From: Acridotheres tristis
Lineage: Eukaryota; Chordata; Aves; Passeriformes; Sturnidae
DNA: 64,000 bases
Direction of reading: 5' to 3'
NCBI GenBank assembly: GCA_037013685.1
Contig: CM072899.1
Location: 12,504,479 to 12,568,478 of the forward strand
Part shown: positions 48,901 to 62,000 of the stretch, piece by piece
Layout: every line of letters starts with the position of its first letter
Numbering within the stretch: position 1 is the first letter of the stretch
Notes under the pieces: generated by a model
The model's database searches: none
Seen by the model: only the letters and a program-made list of their open reading frames with translations
Told to the model about the DNA's origin: nothing
Position numbers and translations under genes: made by a program

Positions 48901-51900
48901 GTACTGCTGACACGCTTGCAACTTTATTTTTCTTTATTGTGTGACCTGTATTACTTTGGAGGAAAGTGACGTGCTTTGAGAATAGGCTGCAGTGTGTAGA
49001 TACCCGTTTTGTTTTGGCATCCTTTACTGACTGCTCTAGGTATTCACTTTTCTATTGGAATAAAGCAAGAAACAGAACCTAGATTTTTGTCATCTGTCAC
49101 TTTAGGAAAATTATCTTTAAAATAGCTGATTGAGACGTACCTGTTTTACATAAGTAGCTTAAAGAGATTTAGTTGTGTTTTATTCCAGGACCAAGCATTA
49201 CTTAAAAATTGTTAAACTTATGTACGAACTGGGAGTCAGTAAAATGGTGTCTTAGAACATTAACTTTAAGACGCCATTTACATTAATTGTCTTTTCCTCA
49301 TCACAATAAACAAAACATTAATCTGATGTACAGTTAACTGAAAATCCTGCCCCATCAGCAGATTGACTGCTCTATTTCTTAAAAAGCATGAAAGCCTTAA
49401 AGCCTTTCAAGTGACATAAAAAATCTTATTCACTAACTCAAATTCATCAATGTTCGTGAAAAACTTAAATATTTGATACTTTAGCTTAATGTTGGTTTGT
49501 GTTTAGGAAAAAAACAGTGACGTTAAGAATTCTGACTGTTCTGGAGGAAGGAAGAACATTTATCTAAACGTTTTTATTACGTAAATATATAGTTTCTTTA
49601 TTAATCTTGTTTACTGAGTAACTTGAAGACAACATATTAAGTTGGTTTCATTTAATACATCTCCATCAAAGATTAATTACCTCCCCACTTGAATAGGTCT
49701 AAAGCAGAAGTAACATAAGCCCAGTGACCTTATTTAATCATGCTGCTTAAGCTAAGAACTGAGATGATGCTGCACTCTTGCTTTTCACTGTATTTTTACG
49801 TGAAGAGACGTAATTATTGCAGTTAAGTGGAATTTTTTTCAGCTATGTCATTTTGAAAAATAACACCCTGAGTGTGTGTGTGTGGATGCATCTATGGAAA
49901 ACACAGGCTGTTAGGAACTAAATGTTTTTCTCAAGGGTACTCATTATGTTGATGATAATATTAAAGAAACATGGTTTTAGCCTTTAGCTTGAAGAGATTT
50001 TTTGCGAATTAATAGAATTGTCTGAAGAATTGGAGTGTTGCTCTGTTACAGTTAGGAAGAGCAGCTTGATTATAATCAAATTCCAAAGAAAAATACTCAG
50101 TGAAAGCCAGGAGCATGAGGAAGTATTAAGTAACAGATGTGATCAATCAAAATTACAACGTGCAAACAGCTTGTGTTTTATACGAATAAGGAAATGCACC
50201 TTTATGCTTTCGAGCTGTTTTCTGAGCATAGGATGGGATTCCAGAGTTCTGAAAAGAAACTTTTAAACATCCTGTCTTAGGAGGGTAAGACCGCTCACCA
50301 CTCAAAAATTAAGAAGGCAGAAATAAAGGCTACTCTCAGAGAAAGGCATTATAAGGACTGGTGTACTGCAGCCTGTTTCTTTGAAATCTGTAAGGGGAAA
50401 AAAATCCTTAAGCTCTTACATTAAGCTGTTCTTTCAGCTTTTAGTATTTACAAGGGGAATTAAAGCTGTCGGGCGCCTTCTACCACAGCTGCAAGTTACT
50501 GCAGGAGAGCGCTGCCGTGTCCGGGCTGGCGTTTCTGCCCTTGCAAACGCCACTTTCCTTCTAGTTATTAACATGTGAAGTTGGTTGATTTTTTTTTTTT
50601 TATAACTCAAATTCTGCATAAATGTTGGTATGTTTGGATTAGAAAAGAATTCTGCGATATAGATGTTTTGAGGAACAAGTCAGTGGCAGAAAAGAGAAGT
50701 GATGCTTTCTGCTTCTGGCTCTTTCTTTAAGCTAGCCAGCTCCCTTGGCATAAACTCCGGTGGAAAGTTGCACAGTCACAAAACAATGACAAATGAAATT
50801 TCCAAAATATATGTAAACACTAAAATCTGGATTCTGATAAAAAGCTGTTGTTTTAGCCCAAGTCCAGTTATCATAGTTCTTTTGAAATGCAGTTTAAGGG
50901 CAGCAAAACACTGCAGAACTGAGTTAATATGGCAAACACTAAAAGGTCTTTACTTGCATCATTACATGCTCTACACAAAATCTTGTAGTACAATTCTAGG
51001 TGTGAACAGTACAGAGATGTTGGGCTCTTCCCAACTTTTTTATAATTCAGAAATAGAAACAATTAATTAAATTTGAAACTTGCTTACTCTAAGTTATTAA
51101 AAGGCCCACACCTTTCCCGATGAGAAGCCCCATTTTCTGTGTTTCACGGGTTAAAGGGACTCCCTTATCATCCCTTCTAAAGCCAACACCCAGACTGGGT
51201 GGGCAGCAGTTGAGAACAGGCATTCACAGCCACAGGTTGAAGTTTAAAGGTGTGGATGTGAAGTCATGGGAAGGAATTCCCCAATTCGTCAGAGTAAGGA
51301 TGTCCTGTTCTGCCATACAGGATCCAACACAGTACCTGGATTTAGGCTCTGAAAACTGCAATCGGGGCATAGAATTCCTTTGCATCTCCAGCCTGTGGTG
51401 TGTCTGCTTACAGCTCTTACAGTGCAGAATCTCAGCCTGGAGTCAGGGCTGTTTGCAGCCTGTCTTTGTTGTCTCCTGCCATCCTCCCAGCACCAGGGAG
51501 CAGGAGCTCTGGGCTGCCTGGTGCTCAGGACTGAGTTTATTTGGCATGGGGAATGTGAAGGGGAACCCACCAGCCTCTAGGCCATGGCACATCATTAACA
51601 GGAGAACCAGGCGTGGAGCCAGAGGGAGAGGGGCCAAAAGATTATGAGATAAACTCCAAGTCATGAATTTTCTTTGATCTTCCTAAATGTATGTATTTCA
51701 TTTTAATGAAATATTAGCTAGTTGCAGTTTAGCCATATTTCAGGTAAGTTCATGTGCTGTGTAGCTGGAAACGTGTCAAACCTCTGTACTTTGAATTGCT
51801 GATCTGTTCTGCTTAATGGCAGTGTGAAACAAACAGCTTGTCTTTATTTTTCCATTCAGTAAATCACTGTATGATATCTGCTGGTTAATTGGCAGTCCAG

Positions 51901-54900
51901 GTTAATATCCAGTCAGTTCCAGAATGGAAAAGGTCTTTCTTAGGTTGCCCATACAAGCAGCTTCTAATGAGAGGAAATGCAGAATTTAATCAACTCTGCA
52001 TTAGTTGTCTGGGCTTTTCAGGGTTTCTGTTGCTTGTGTTAATTCACCTCAGTGTGAGGTTTTTCTGTTAATTTGCTTTCATTTCCTAACTCCTAGTAGA
52101 TGTATTGATTTCTGGATATTGCAGACAAGTGAACGATCAGTCAAGGTTGCTGGATACAATTTGGCCTTATACTGCTGACACTTGAGTGGTTCTGTCCTGC
52201 CTATGGCAAATGAAATCGGAGGTCCTAAGAGTGGTGACCAAAGAGGGCAGCCTGTGTGCAACAGGAGCCAATCTTTGATTAACACATGGGGGGATAACAT
52301 AATGCAAACTTTACTGTTGTCTTAGACCAGGAATTTCACCACTTCCCTAAATGGCTCTTCTTTGTACCCCAGCTATCATTTCAGGTTCTCTTCTTTGTAA
52401 TGCTGTGATTAAAACAGAATGTCTCTGGATTTTCATTTGTTTGCTTGCTTGTTTTGAGGAGACTGACAGAGGAGGAATAACAAATCTCTTCCTGCTACCA
52501 TCAGGAAGTGCAGGTGGTGCATGGGACCTTAGGGATTTAAAGGAAAATTTCATAATTTCATCAATGCACACACTCTATTGTATGATCAAGTTGCCTTTGT
52601 GTCAGTTTACTAAAATTGCTTAATAAATTCTCCTTGAGATGCTGGCAGTTTTGGTAGTGAGATGCCTCTCCCAGGTTTTAGTATGGACTCATGTGGATGA
52701 TTTAGTTGCCTTTGTACAACACTGAACTATACTTAGAACTGCCTTAGAGTCATCTAATTTGTTTTTCTTGACCATACGCCTCAGTTCTAGAAGAAACAAT
52801 GTTCTATAATTTTCCAATCAGAATCTTTCTAAGATACTGTGAAGCAAAGGCAAATTCTCTGCTGTTTCAGTATAAAAACCCAGTCTTTTTAGTGCCAAAG
52901 TCAATTGAGAATGTTGTTCTGGTTTTAGACTTGCTTCGCTCTGAAGGTACATAAAGCTTGAGATGTTTGGTTTAATTTATTTTTAGGTTTAAGTGTTTGC
53001 TGTGTTAAGGACTGTTGTAACATAGGTTGTTTTTTCTATTTTAACCTTTTTTGTTTTGTTTTTTATCCTGCTGAAGGTTAAATACTGATAACATCCTGTA
53101 GAACAGAGCTTGAATGCGTTGTTTTTTTTTTTTTTTTATTAAACTCCAAGTTTTGGGGACATTTATTAGAGCTGTTTAATCTGAGGCCAATTTAACTAGT
53201 AGCAGACTAACAAAAATAATATTGTTGGGCTTCCTGCCATGACAAATGTTGACTTACCCTTATAAAGTTGACTAAAAACTAATAACCTTTAAAGTATGGA
53301 AACCTTTAAGGCGTATGGAAATATAGCCAGTTGCATGAAATCTGAAACAGAGTGGTTCTGTTTGAGTTTACTGGCACTGCTCGTGAATTAGATTTGAAAC
53401 AAAGGTTACTGTACTGTTTCAATTTATAGTGTCTTCTATTTATTGCACTTTAACACTCTTGAGACTAATTTAAGTAGAAACATTTTTCCCTAATGAATGC
53501 TCCCATAGCACAGAATGAATGCATTGGATGTCTGTTTGTCCTGATTCACATTAAAAAAAAAAAAAAGGAAAAAAGGTGGCTGGCATGTTTTTAATAAAAT
53601 GTTAAGCAAGGTAGCTACCTTAAATCCAGAATTACTGCTGTAAATGTCTCAGAACTTGCAAGTCCAATAAGTTGAGATTCTTAAAGGCATTGGCAATTTC
53701 AGCCACTTTGTGTGTGGGTTGAGAGAAGGTCAGTTGGCCTTTGAAGGTTAAACAGGATAAATTCTACTATTTTAACATGCTAAGTTTCTGTACCAACTTT
53801 CACATAGCACTTATTTTCTGGGCTGGGTAAAAACCTCTGTAAGTTCCTTTTGTTGAATTTGCTTTTAAATACAATCAGAAAAATCAACACAATATCCTGG
53901 TCACAGTAGTGCAGCAGACACAAGAATAATGGCCCCTCAGGGAAACATTTTCCCTTGTTTGTCAGATTCAGCACCAGTCCTCCGACATGGAGGCTGTTGT
54001 TGAAATTGCTGATAAGAGATGGGAGAGTCAGGTGGAAAAACAATCATAGCAGCAGTGAACATAATTTGCTCTTCACTGGCAGGAAATCAGTGGCTAAGCC
54101 CCTGAGAGGCACAGAGTGGAAGAATTTTGAAGTGAGGTACTGGAGCAAGTGAAGATCTTTTATATGGCACCTAGACTAGTATTCAGCATGTGTTATCCAG
54201 GTCATTGGTTCTGATGTTCTTAGGGCAATATGGAGGGAATCTGGCCTCATTCTTTTTGTTTCCTTGCTTTCTGTTGGTGAAGAAATGAAAAGCAGTCTTT
54301 TGCTAGAGTAATTTATCCACCAAAGTGTGATAATTACAATGTGGGTGGTCTTGAATGATAATGTATCAAAAACTGATTGATACAGTTAAATGGGTTTAAC
54401 TCACTCTGCTGTGAACTTTGGGAATATTCCATTCTTTACATATTCTAGTAAAAGAGGGGTTTGTTTTTTTTATTTTGCTGATGAAGAGCACCAAAGTATT
54501 ACCTTCTTCCCCTAAATAGCCTTCTAGAAGCTTTCATATGTGTAGTGTGTTCTTGGATGCAATATAACCAATTATTAGGTGCCAGTTTTACTAAGCAGAA
54601 ATAGCATGAACTAAGGTGTCAGTGCATTGCAGCTAATGTAAGTGCCTAATTCTTCACAGGATCTTCTGCTTTAACACACTTCTGTGGCTGTTTGAATGCT
54701 CAGCTTGCCCTGGTGCTAAGATTCAGGCTTTTAAATGGTAATCTGTGTTTGGGTCTATGCATCAAACTCAAAATGATGATACAAAAGTTACCTTTTTGTC
54801 AGGATGTTGTCATTTTGAAAAGACCATATCACAGTTTATACAGCAAGATGTCACTCACTTCTGCAAGGCAAAAAGACTTAAATTTTACTGAAAAAGAAGC

Positions 54901-57900
54901 TGGCAGCTGTTAGTCTTCTCAGTGTGACTTCCCAGTAATGCTGTAGTTGGAGCTGAGTACTCCCACAGCAGAAGGGTCATTTTTTTGAGTATTATACATT
55001 AAAAGATAGAGCTTTCCTTGCTTACTCAGTAGTCTAAACCATTGGGTTAGAGTTTAATATCTAGAAGATACTGGAGATACAGTTGTACGTATACATAAAG
55101 AGTAAATTAGAATGAAGAAGCAATTGGAAGCACTGTGTCCTTCATGCCTAATTGGAGGCATGGCATCTTTGAAACTTCTTGTCTGATAGCTTCTCATCTT
55201 AAATTGGTGAAAGTCCTTTCTGAGGCTGCATATATTTACGGTATTTGTAGCTTAATTTTTTTTCTTTCTGAATTCAAATGTTGCCGAAGCAATCTTGAGT
55301 TCAAATTTACAGCTCCCTCCAACAGCCATCTGCTCATTGTTCTAGCCTAGTCAGGTATTAATTTGACTTCACTTGACTGTTCAGCCTTTGAAGTTCCTGT
55401 ACTCATGTTTCCCTCAGCTTTATTTAGCCTTATATCAAATTTAAAGCCCTGTCAGATTAATGTTACTTGTTCACATATACCAGCTCCACATTTTGGAAAC
55501 TCTGCCAAACTGTAGTCTGGGTCTTTTTTTTTTTTTTTAACTTAATTCCCGTGTTGTTTTGGCAAGCCTTCATAACTCTGAAAATACAGTCTAACATGCA
55601 ATAGTTTCAAAACTCTGAAATAAGTTTTTTTAAAAAATACCAATCATAATGGCTTTAAAAGGTCACACAGCTCATTGTAACTCCTGAATTTTTTTGTCAT
55701 AACTTGGCCTGGTTCCCAGTCTGGACAGGTGAGGGTTGTTGCAAATGGATCCAGCCTCTAAATCCTCTCTCTTGATCCCCTCCAAGTTGCTGAGCTGTGA
55801 GAGGGGAGGCAGGAGGAGAGCAGGAGTGATGACTTTGGCAGCTCTGAGTCTGCTGGGCACACTCGGAGTACAGACCTGGAGTCTGATGTTCATTCTGCCA
55901 GTGCAGTGTGACCTCACTGGAGCCTCCACATGCTGGGCAGACACAGCTGAACATTCATACCCCAAAGCATTTTATGGTTGTGGAACTTTTGGTTAACTGG
56001 AAACTTGGAGAGTTTTCAGAGACAAATTAGTGAAATAATGAACATACTGGACGAATGTGCAAGTGCAGATTGTGGTCAGTATCTCTGGGTAAAGCAGAAC
56101 CGTTCATGTAGTCTCCTCTTTCCATTTGTTTTGTTGGCTGTGACAAACAGTCCTTGGTGAGAAAAACACCCACCTGTTCAGAACTTGCCCTTGATTGTGC
56201 AATTTTACCCTGTCCAGATTGCTGACCTCAGTGGTTTGTTCAGCTTCTGTGCAGTGCTGGTTAGGAGAGGTGACACAGCTTGAGAATGAGGGTGCTGATG
56301 AAAGGGGAGGCAGAGGCAGAATGGATGTAGACAGGACAGCAGCAATCCTGTGATCAAATGTGCAGCTGTTTCAGTATTACTGTCTGACACGTTTAGAATT
56401 GCTCTGGTAGTGCTATATTTCCATTGCACAGTCAAAGCCTTATTTGTACCAACTCCATTTTTCTACGGTAGAAAGGGTGACTCAGTGCTGATGGCTTTTG
56501 TTGTGAGACTTCTTCTGAATAAAATGATCCCTGGAATACTAAGATTTGATGAGTTTTTACTTCCAGCTTTGTATCTTAAACTACCACTCAGTTTCTAATG
56601 AAGGGGGAAATCATGTTGGCAGTATTCAGAAAAGCTTTTCTTATACTTTAGAAGTTATGATTAACAAGATTTTCTTTCAGAACTCGTTGGTAAAGGTATA
56701 AAGTCTCAGGTTTCTTCACTTATATGAAGTATAATAATGCTGATTTTTTTTCCATAAAATTGAATTCTAAATTTGGACTGCATATTTAACTGCTCCGAAT
56801 TCTGGTCAGAATTTTCCATATGAAATCGGAACATGGTAGATTGCATGAGGAATTCAAGGTGGATGCTGACACAGAAGGGCAGGACTGCAGTTGTCTGACC
56901 TGACTTTGCCTGCTGGGAGAACAGCTGGCCTCTAGTGGCTCACAGCAAGAGGTTCCAGAAAATCTTAATGGTGTTTGGTGGTGGCTGAAACTCTGCTTGG
57001 AGTTAATCTTTAAAATCAGTTTCTGTTTTCGGTGAGGTTTTGCATAATGAAAATGTAAAAATTATACTGCCTTAGCACTTTTCTCCTTGAAATGGATGGG
57101 GGCAATGGATACCAGAAGGGATACAGCATAAAGGAGTAATAATTTCTATTAATCCTAATCCTCCTCTCCCTATCTCCTGGAAAATCCATGTTCATTTCCA
57201 GGTTTTCCTTTTGGGCTGGGGTGCTGCTTTGGCAGAGCTGCTGGCCCGGGCTGTGCTGCTGGCACGGCCGTGCCCGCCCGGGGCTCCGTGTCCTGCACTG
57301 CAGTGCTGCACCATTCCTGACCACGGGCTGGGCTCTGCGCACCTGCACTCACAGGCATCAGAAACAGCTCGTGCTTGGGCCCCCAGTTAGAGAAGAATTA
57401 CACTGGAATCTCAAAGATTTTTCCTCTTTTTTGGGAGTGGGGGAGGGGGTGGGATGCTGCTGGAGAGAAGTGTGTGAGTGGTGCTGCAGTGACGTAAAAA
57501 ATGCTCCTTCTGAAACCTGCCTCAAAGACATGGTTGCTGAAAAGGAAGGGTTATGAATAACAGAGCAGTGATGAAGATAAGGATTTAACTCTCTTTAGAC
57601 TGCTACAGTTCTTTACTGCCAGGTGTCATGTGTGATGGAATACATTATTTTTGCTAGAGGGTTAAACACTCTGCCGCTCATCTCAGCTGGCTTTTATGGA
57701 TTTCCAGGTCTGCCTGCTGAGAAGTAAATTAAATATGTAGCTGCTTCTCACCTTTCCTCTGTTGCTGCACTAATGGAAGGGAATTTTTCGTGCCAGTAAT
57801 ACAGATGGTGATCATCGCCGCTGAGATTTATTATTATTTGGTATCAAGAAGAATGACAAATCTGCATTATTTCCAGAAGGATTTATATTTCTGAAGAAAG

Positions 57901-58939
57901 GATAATAAGCATGCTTCATTTTCTTAAAGCTGTGTACAGACAATTGGAGGCATAGCAAACCTACACAAACTTGATAAGCACAGCTGCAAAAGAAAGATGA
58001 ACTGCTTTAGGATGTCCTTGAAATATGGTGTTGGATGGGGTTTTTAACTTCACTTGGAAGGTTTGGCTCTTTTTCTGTTGCCTTTTGCATGTGCTGTTCG
58101 AGATCCATTAAATGTCAATGGAGGTTAGGAAGCCAAGGGTAACTGTTCTATTTTTATGTATTTATAATCACTTCTTCCTGTGTTACAATTTCTATTAATT
58201 AAAAAAAATATATATCTGCAGGACAATTGGCATATTATTTTGGTTATGCATTCCTTTGAGTGCTGTTGTGCTGTTAAAATATATATGAAAAAAACAGTAT
58301 TGAATTGAGTGTTTATGGTAGATTTTGTTTAATTTTCCTTTATCTTTTATGCAAAAATAAGTGTATGTAAGCATGTTATTAATGCTTTTGCCTGTATATG
58401 TGAGTATTTTCATAAGAATATGCATTCAAAGACAATAAGAGTTAGAGATTTCTGTCTAAATTATATATTCTGGAAGAAAATTCATTTAACTGAATAGACT
58501 CATATGCTGACATTGCCAGAAGCAGAGGCACAAAGAGGATAGTTTATATTTGAAGGTATTATTTTCAGTGAGAAGATTATCAGAACATGCATTAGCTGCA
58601 GAATACTGCTGAAAACGTCTGCTAAGAATTAGTTAAAATAATCAAATTATTTTCTCTTTCTTTGCATCCTTTCGCCTGTTCCTAGCCATGGCAGACTCTT
58701 CATCAATGTATTTTTCAACTGTTTCCAGGACCTGTATGTACCAGCCAAGAGCAATCTGTCACTGTCAGCATTTGAAACTGCTTTTGTTTATTTACTGCCC
58801 TAATTATAGACCAGGTTTGCAAACACTCTTGCTACGAATGCTTTCTTAGGAAAACCAGCAGAACTGTCAGCAATCTTTATCTGATTATGTTCACACTCCC
58901 TTGACTTGTTTTCCTTTCCCTCCTCTCCCTGTGCTGCAG
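48901..58939. other. ARHGEF3: ARHGEF3 intron between short-isoform exon 1 and the shared exon
   Basis: About 10 kb with no further coding exon recognised. It contains a short GT run near 49872-49881, poly-T runs (50589-50601, 53122-53137, 55524-55538), a poly-A run (53553-53566), and a small GC-rich, palindrome-bearing patch at 57221-57345. A frame of about 175 codons at 51120-51647 has no recognised domain and is probably chance in a slightly GC-richer stretch. The intron ends with a long pyrimidine tract and the CTGCAG acceptor. Confidence 0.8.
57221..57345. other. Small GC-rich, CpG-bearing intronic patch with palindromes
   Basis: Within AT-rich intron, about 125 bases are GC-rich with clustered CpG (CCCGGGC, CGGCCGTGCCCGCCCGGGG, CTCCGTG). 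It contains a perfect 14-bp palindrome GGCACGGCCGTGCC (57261-57274) and a perfect 12-bp palindrome GCACTGCAGTGC (57295-57306). It could be an intronic regulatory element or a minor promoter. No splice-linked coding sequence was recognised. Confidence 0.5.
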
Positions 58940-59047
58940 GAGCCCAGTAATAAACGGGTCAAGCCCCTTTCCAGAGTCACATCCCTGGCCAGCCTCCTCC
59001 CTCCTGTGCGAGCCACTCCTCTGAAGCGCTTCAGCCAGACTCTGCAG
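58940..59047 (+). CDS. ARHGEF3: ARHGEF3 shared exon (EPSNKRV...SQTLQ)
   Basis: This 108-nt exon encodes 36 residues with both ends in phase 0: EPSNKRVKPLSRVTSL, then ASLLPPVRATPLKRF, then SQTLQ. The upstream tract is strongly pyrimidine-rich and ends GTGCTGCAG. The donor is CAG|GTAAGG, near consensus. The human protein is almost identical here, and NET1 shares EPSNKRV, ARVTSLANL and the RRFGQTIQ-like end. Both the 21030 exon and the 48805 exon can join it without changing frame. It is part of the N-terminal region before the DH domain; the basic NKRVK and LKRF clusters are conserved in the family. The reading continues open past the donor to about 59120, but that is intron read-through. Confidence 0.96.
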
Positions 59048-62000
59048 GTAAGGGCAGCGATTTCTGCTGCTGCTTCCAGCCCTCCTGGGAGCAGGGATGC
59101 ACGTGGACACCCTCCTGTGTAATGTGCCAAACAGGCTTAGGCACCTCGTCACCACAGGGTCACTCAGCTTAAAACTCTCAACTCTCACCTCGGAAAAAAC
59201 CAATTCTCTATCCAGATAATTAATGTTTTTCACTTACCAGTAAGAAAACTATTGCACCTGTAGCATTTAAAAAATGTTTACTAAAGGCTTACGGTTGCTT
59301 TTTAAATTTGATGAAGAGAATATTCCATAATGCTTTCTCTTAATGCATTGATTGGTTGGTTCCTTTGAAAATGTTATTTTTTATATAGTTGGTCAGGTGG
59401 GACTGCTAAATTTCCTCCTGTAGAGTGAAATTTGACCTTACCTAAACAAAAGAGTTAGTGAACAATCAGAAATTTCCAAATAATTTTCCGAAGGTGATGA
59501 TGAAAATTAATAAAGGCACACAAATTTTAAATCCAGCTTCTATGTTACAGATTAGGTGTGTAATACTGAACATACTTGGAGACTGATGAAACTTTAGTTT
59601 ACAAAGCATTTGTGCCTTCAGACTAGAGATGACAAAGTATTGGGGTGCTCAACTCCAGATTGCAGTGACAGCTGGAGCTGCAGCACTGCTCTGTGTCTGG
59701 CCCAGAAAGCCTCTGTTTCCTCTTTAAAAGAGTTTATGTAAGAAGTCATGTAAAAGATCTAAAGCAATTTATTTAACAAGCTTAATTTCGAGAGGAACTG
59801 TAAAAGTAACTTGAATGTGTTAGAGATATTCCTTTATCAAAATTACCTAAATTAGAGCTTTACCAATGTTACCTGTTAAGGAGGAAAGAAATAAAGCTTT
59901 AGAGTCTTTTGAAAAATAAAGAGTCATGGGAAGGAACTCAATTTTTCTGTAGTTGTAATGACTTAGAAAATGGGTATTGCAGGGTTTTCTGACATTGCTT
60001 TTCCTGTCTTTGGTTCCTGTGCTGTTGAAAGAGCAGCTTTCTGCAGGGGTTGGAGTATGAGCCAAATGTCTGCACCCCAGCCTGGCTCGGTGCAGGTGTG
60101 GCATGTGTGACTCGAGCACAGCTCTCTGTATCCCCTGGGCTCTGGCAATCTCCTGCAGAGTCTGCCTCCGGGGAAACTGGCCAACATCACTTCCAGTTGT
60201 GAGGAGTGTGGAAAAGGAATTAATTTTTGGCTAAACTGCTGCTGAGTGGGGTGCTTCCCTTTCCACAGCCTTGGGCAGCTGTTGGCTTATTTAGGTACCT
60301 GTGCTATTGTTCTGCAGTGAAAAGCCTCTGAGACTGCACAGTGCAGTGTCCAAAACAATATTGTATTTAATGAAGTTGTTTCAGACTAACCAAAAAAACT
60401 GTCCTTCCATATATGCAGTAGCAGCTTCCCAAAATGAGAGCTATAGAAATGTGTTTCAGGGTAAATTTTGTCAAAAACAGGAGGGAAAATAATGGCTTTG
60501 TTGCAAGTCCTACTGGTGCAAGCATTTCTGTTTTTCTCTGTTTATACTGTCTATAAGAATATATTTTAAATTAGCAGATTAAACAGTGATGTTATTTATA
60601 CCATTCCCCTCTAACTATGTGCTTGAAGGAGTTGTGATGAGAAATCAGCTTCTATGTTCTCCAGATCCTTCTGGTGATGTCCCAGCTGTAAATTGACTTC
60701 TTATCTGATTTTCTCAATAGCTATAGAACAGGGACAAAAAAGACTGACCTTGTGCTCAGATGTCCCACCTGGAATTACTTAGAAATATTCTGGGAAGTAC
60801 ATAGAGCTATTTCACTTTATTATGTTTTGACATAGCTGTCACTGTGTCCTGAGAACAGTACAGGTTTCTTTTCATTGTGTGATCTCCAGTAAAAGAAGAA
60901 AAAAAAGTTAATTTTCTTACTGGGTGAAATTCTGTGTATCTTCATTGCTATTTCAGTCAAAACCCATGTTTCTTCTTGCATTGCTGCTACATGTTCTGTG
61001 TCTGTAAAATAAAGAAAACTACTGTCATCATCACACCATGCAGACTAAACAACTTCTTTCCCTGAAAGAAAACAAAACAAAGTCAACAGAACATCCATCT
61101 AAAAAAGACCACTCCAACAGCATCAGTAAAAGGAATTAGAAAATTCTGAGATTGCTTTATGGCATTTCAAACAAACCTTCTTAGATATTCTTCTAAATGG
61201 AAGATACATGTAAGAGGGGAAAAAACCTTCTTATTGTGTATAATTTTCCTTACTCTGTACATGTGATTTCCACTTTACATTAATGGACTTTCAGCATGCA
61301 GCATGAGGAGAAACATTTCTGTCTGGGATTTGTGTAGATTTTTAAAGATATATTCTTAGCAACTTTTCATGTTTTGCATATTTTACTGGTTATAGAAGTA
61401 TTTGATCTTTTTTGTGTATACTTCACTTTATTCCAATTTTCCACTTATTTTCAATACTTTTTTTTCATAAGCATTCCAAGTAAAAAAATATTTCAAGTAT
61501 TTCAGGTTTGTTTTCTTGGCCTTTTTGTTTGTTTCTGTGTTTGTTTTTGTTATTGACTATTTGTGGTCATTCTGTTCCTGTCATGTAGGGCAGTGTATGG
61601 CAACTGACTAACAAAATGCTGTTAGCTTCATCTAACACGCTGCCAGCTGCACTCTGTGTAGCTGCAGGATACCTAATGCTAAGCAGGTGATCTTACTTGT
61701 TAATCCACCTGGGAATCCAGTTTATTTCATAGCTGTATTTTCTGTCTCCATCAAGCTAGACTAATGATTCTGATGATCTGACTGGTCTTACTCACAGCTG
61801 TGCAGTTTGGCTTAAAGCAGAAAACAGGATCAGAAAAAGAACTCCAGCTGATGCTGAAGAAAGAAATGGAAGTCTGGCTGGCTTCCTCTGCAACTTCAGT
61901 TTTCATCAGTGTGTCTTGAGTTTAAGTAGGGAGCCCAAATTGCGTTTATCTATCTTAGGATGCCAAAAATTTCTAAAAATCCTCAAGAAGAAAATAGTTT

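Noticed and set aside
51120..51647. 175-codon + strand frame in the intron
   Set aside because: It has no recognisable domain, no promoter-like context and no repetitive-element signature I can name. The composition looks like chance coding potential in a slightly GC-richer stretch.
53967..53990. REST/NRSF-like sequence TTCAGCACC
   Set aside because: Only the left half-site is present; the GGACAG right half at the proper spacing is missing.
57188..57556. 122-codon frame starting with ATG across the GC-rich patch
   Set aside because: It is Cys/Trp-rich with no domain and no conserved splice context. It is best explained by local GC content; the patch itself is reported as an observation.
58950..59122. 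Extending the shared exon past 59047 through the open frame
   Set aside because: CAG|GTAAGG is a near-ideal donor, and the exon end agrees with the human protein, where SQTLQ is followed directly by RSISFRSE encoded at 63976.
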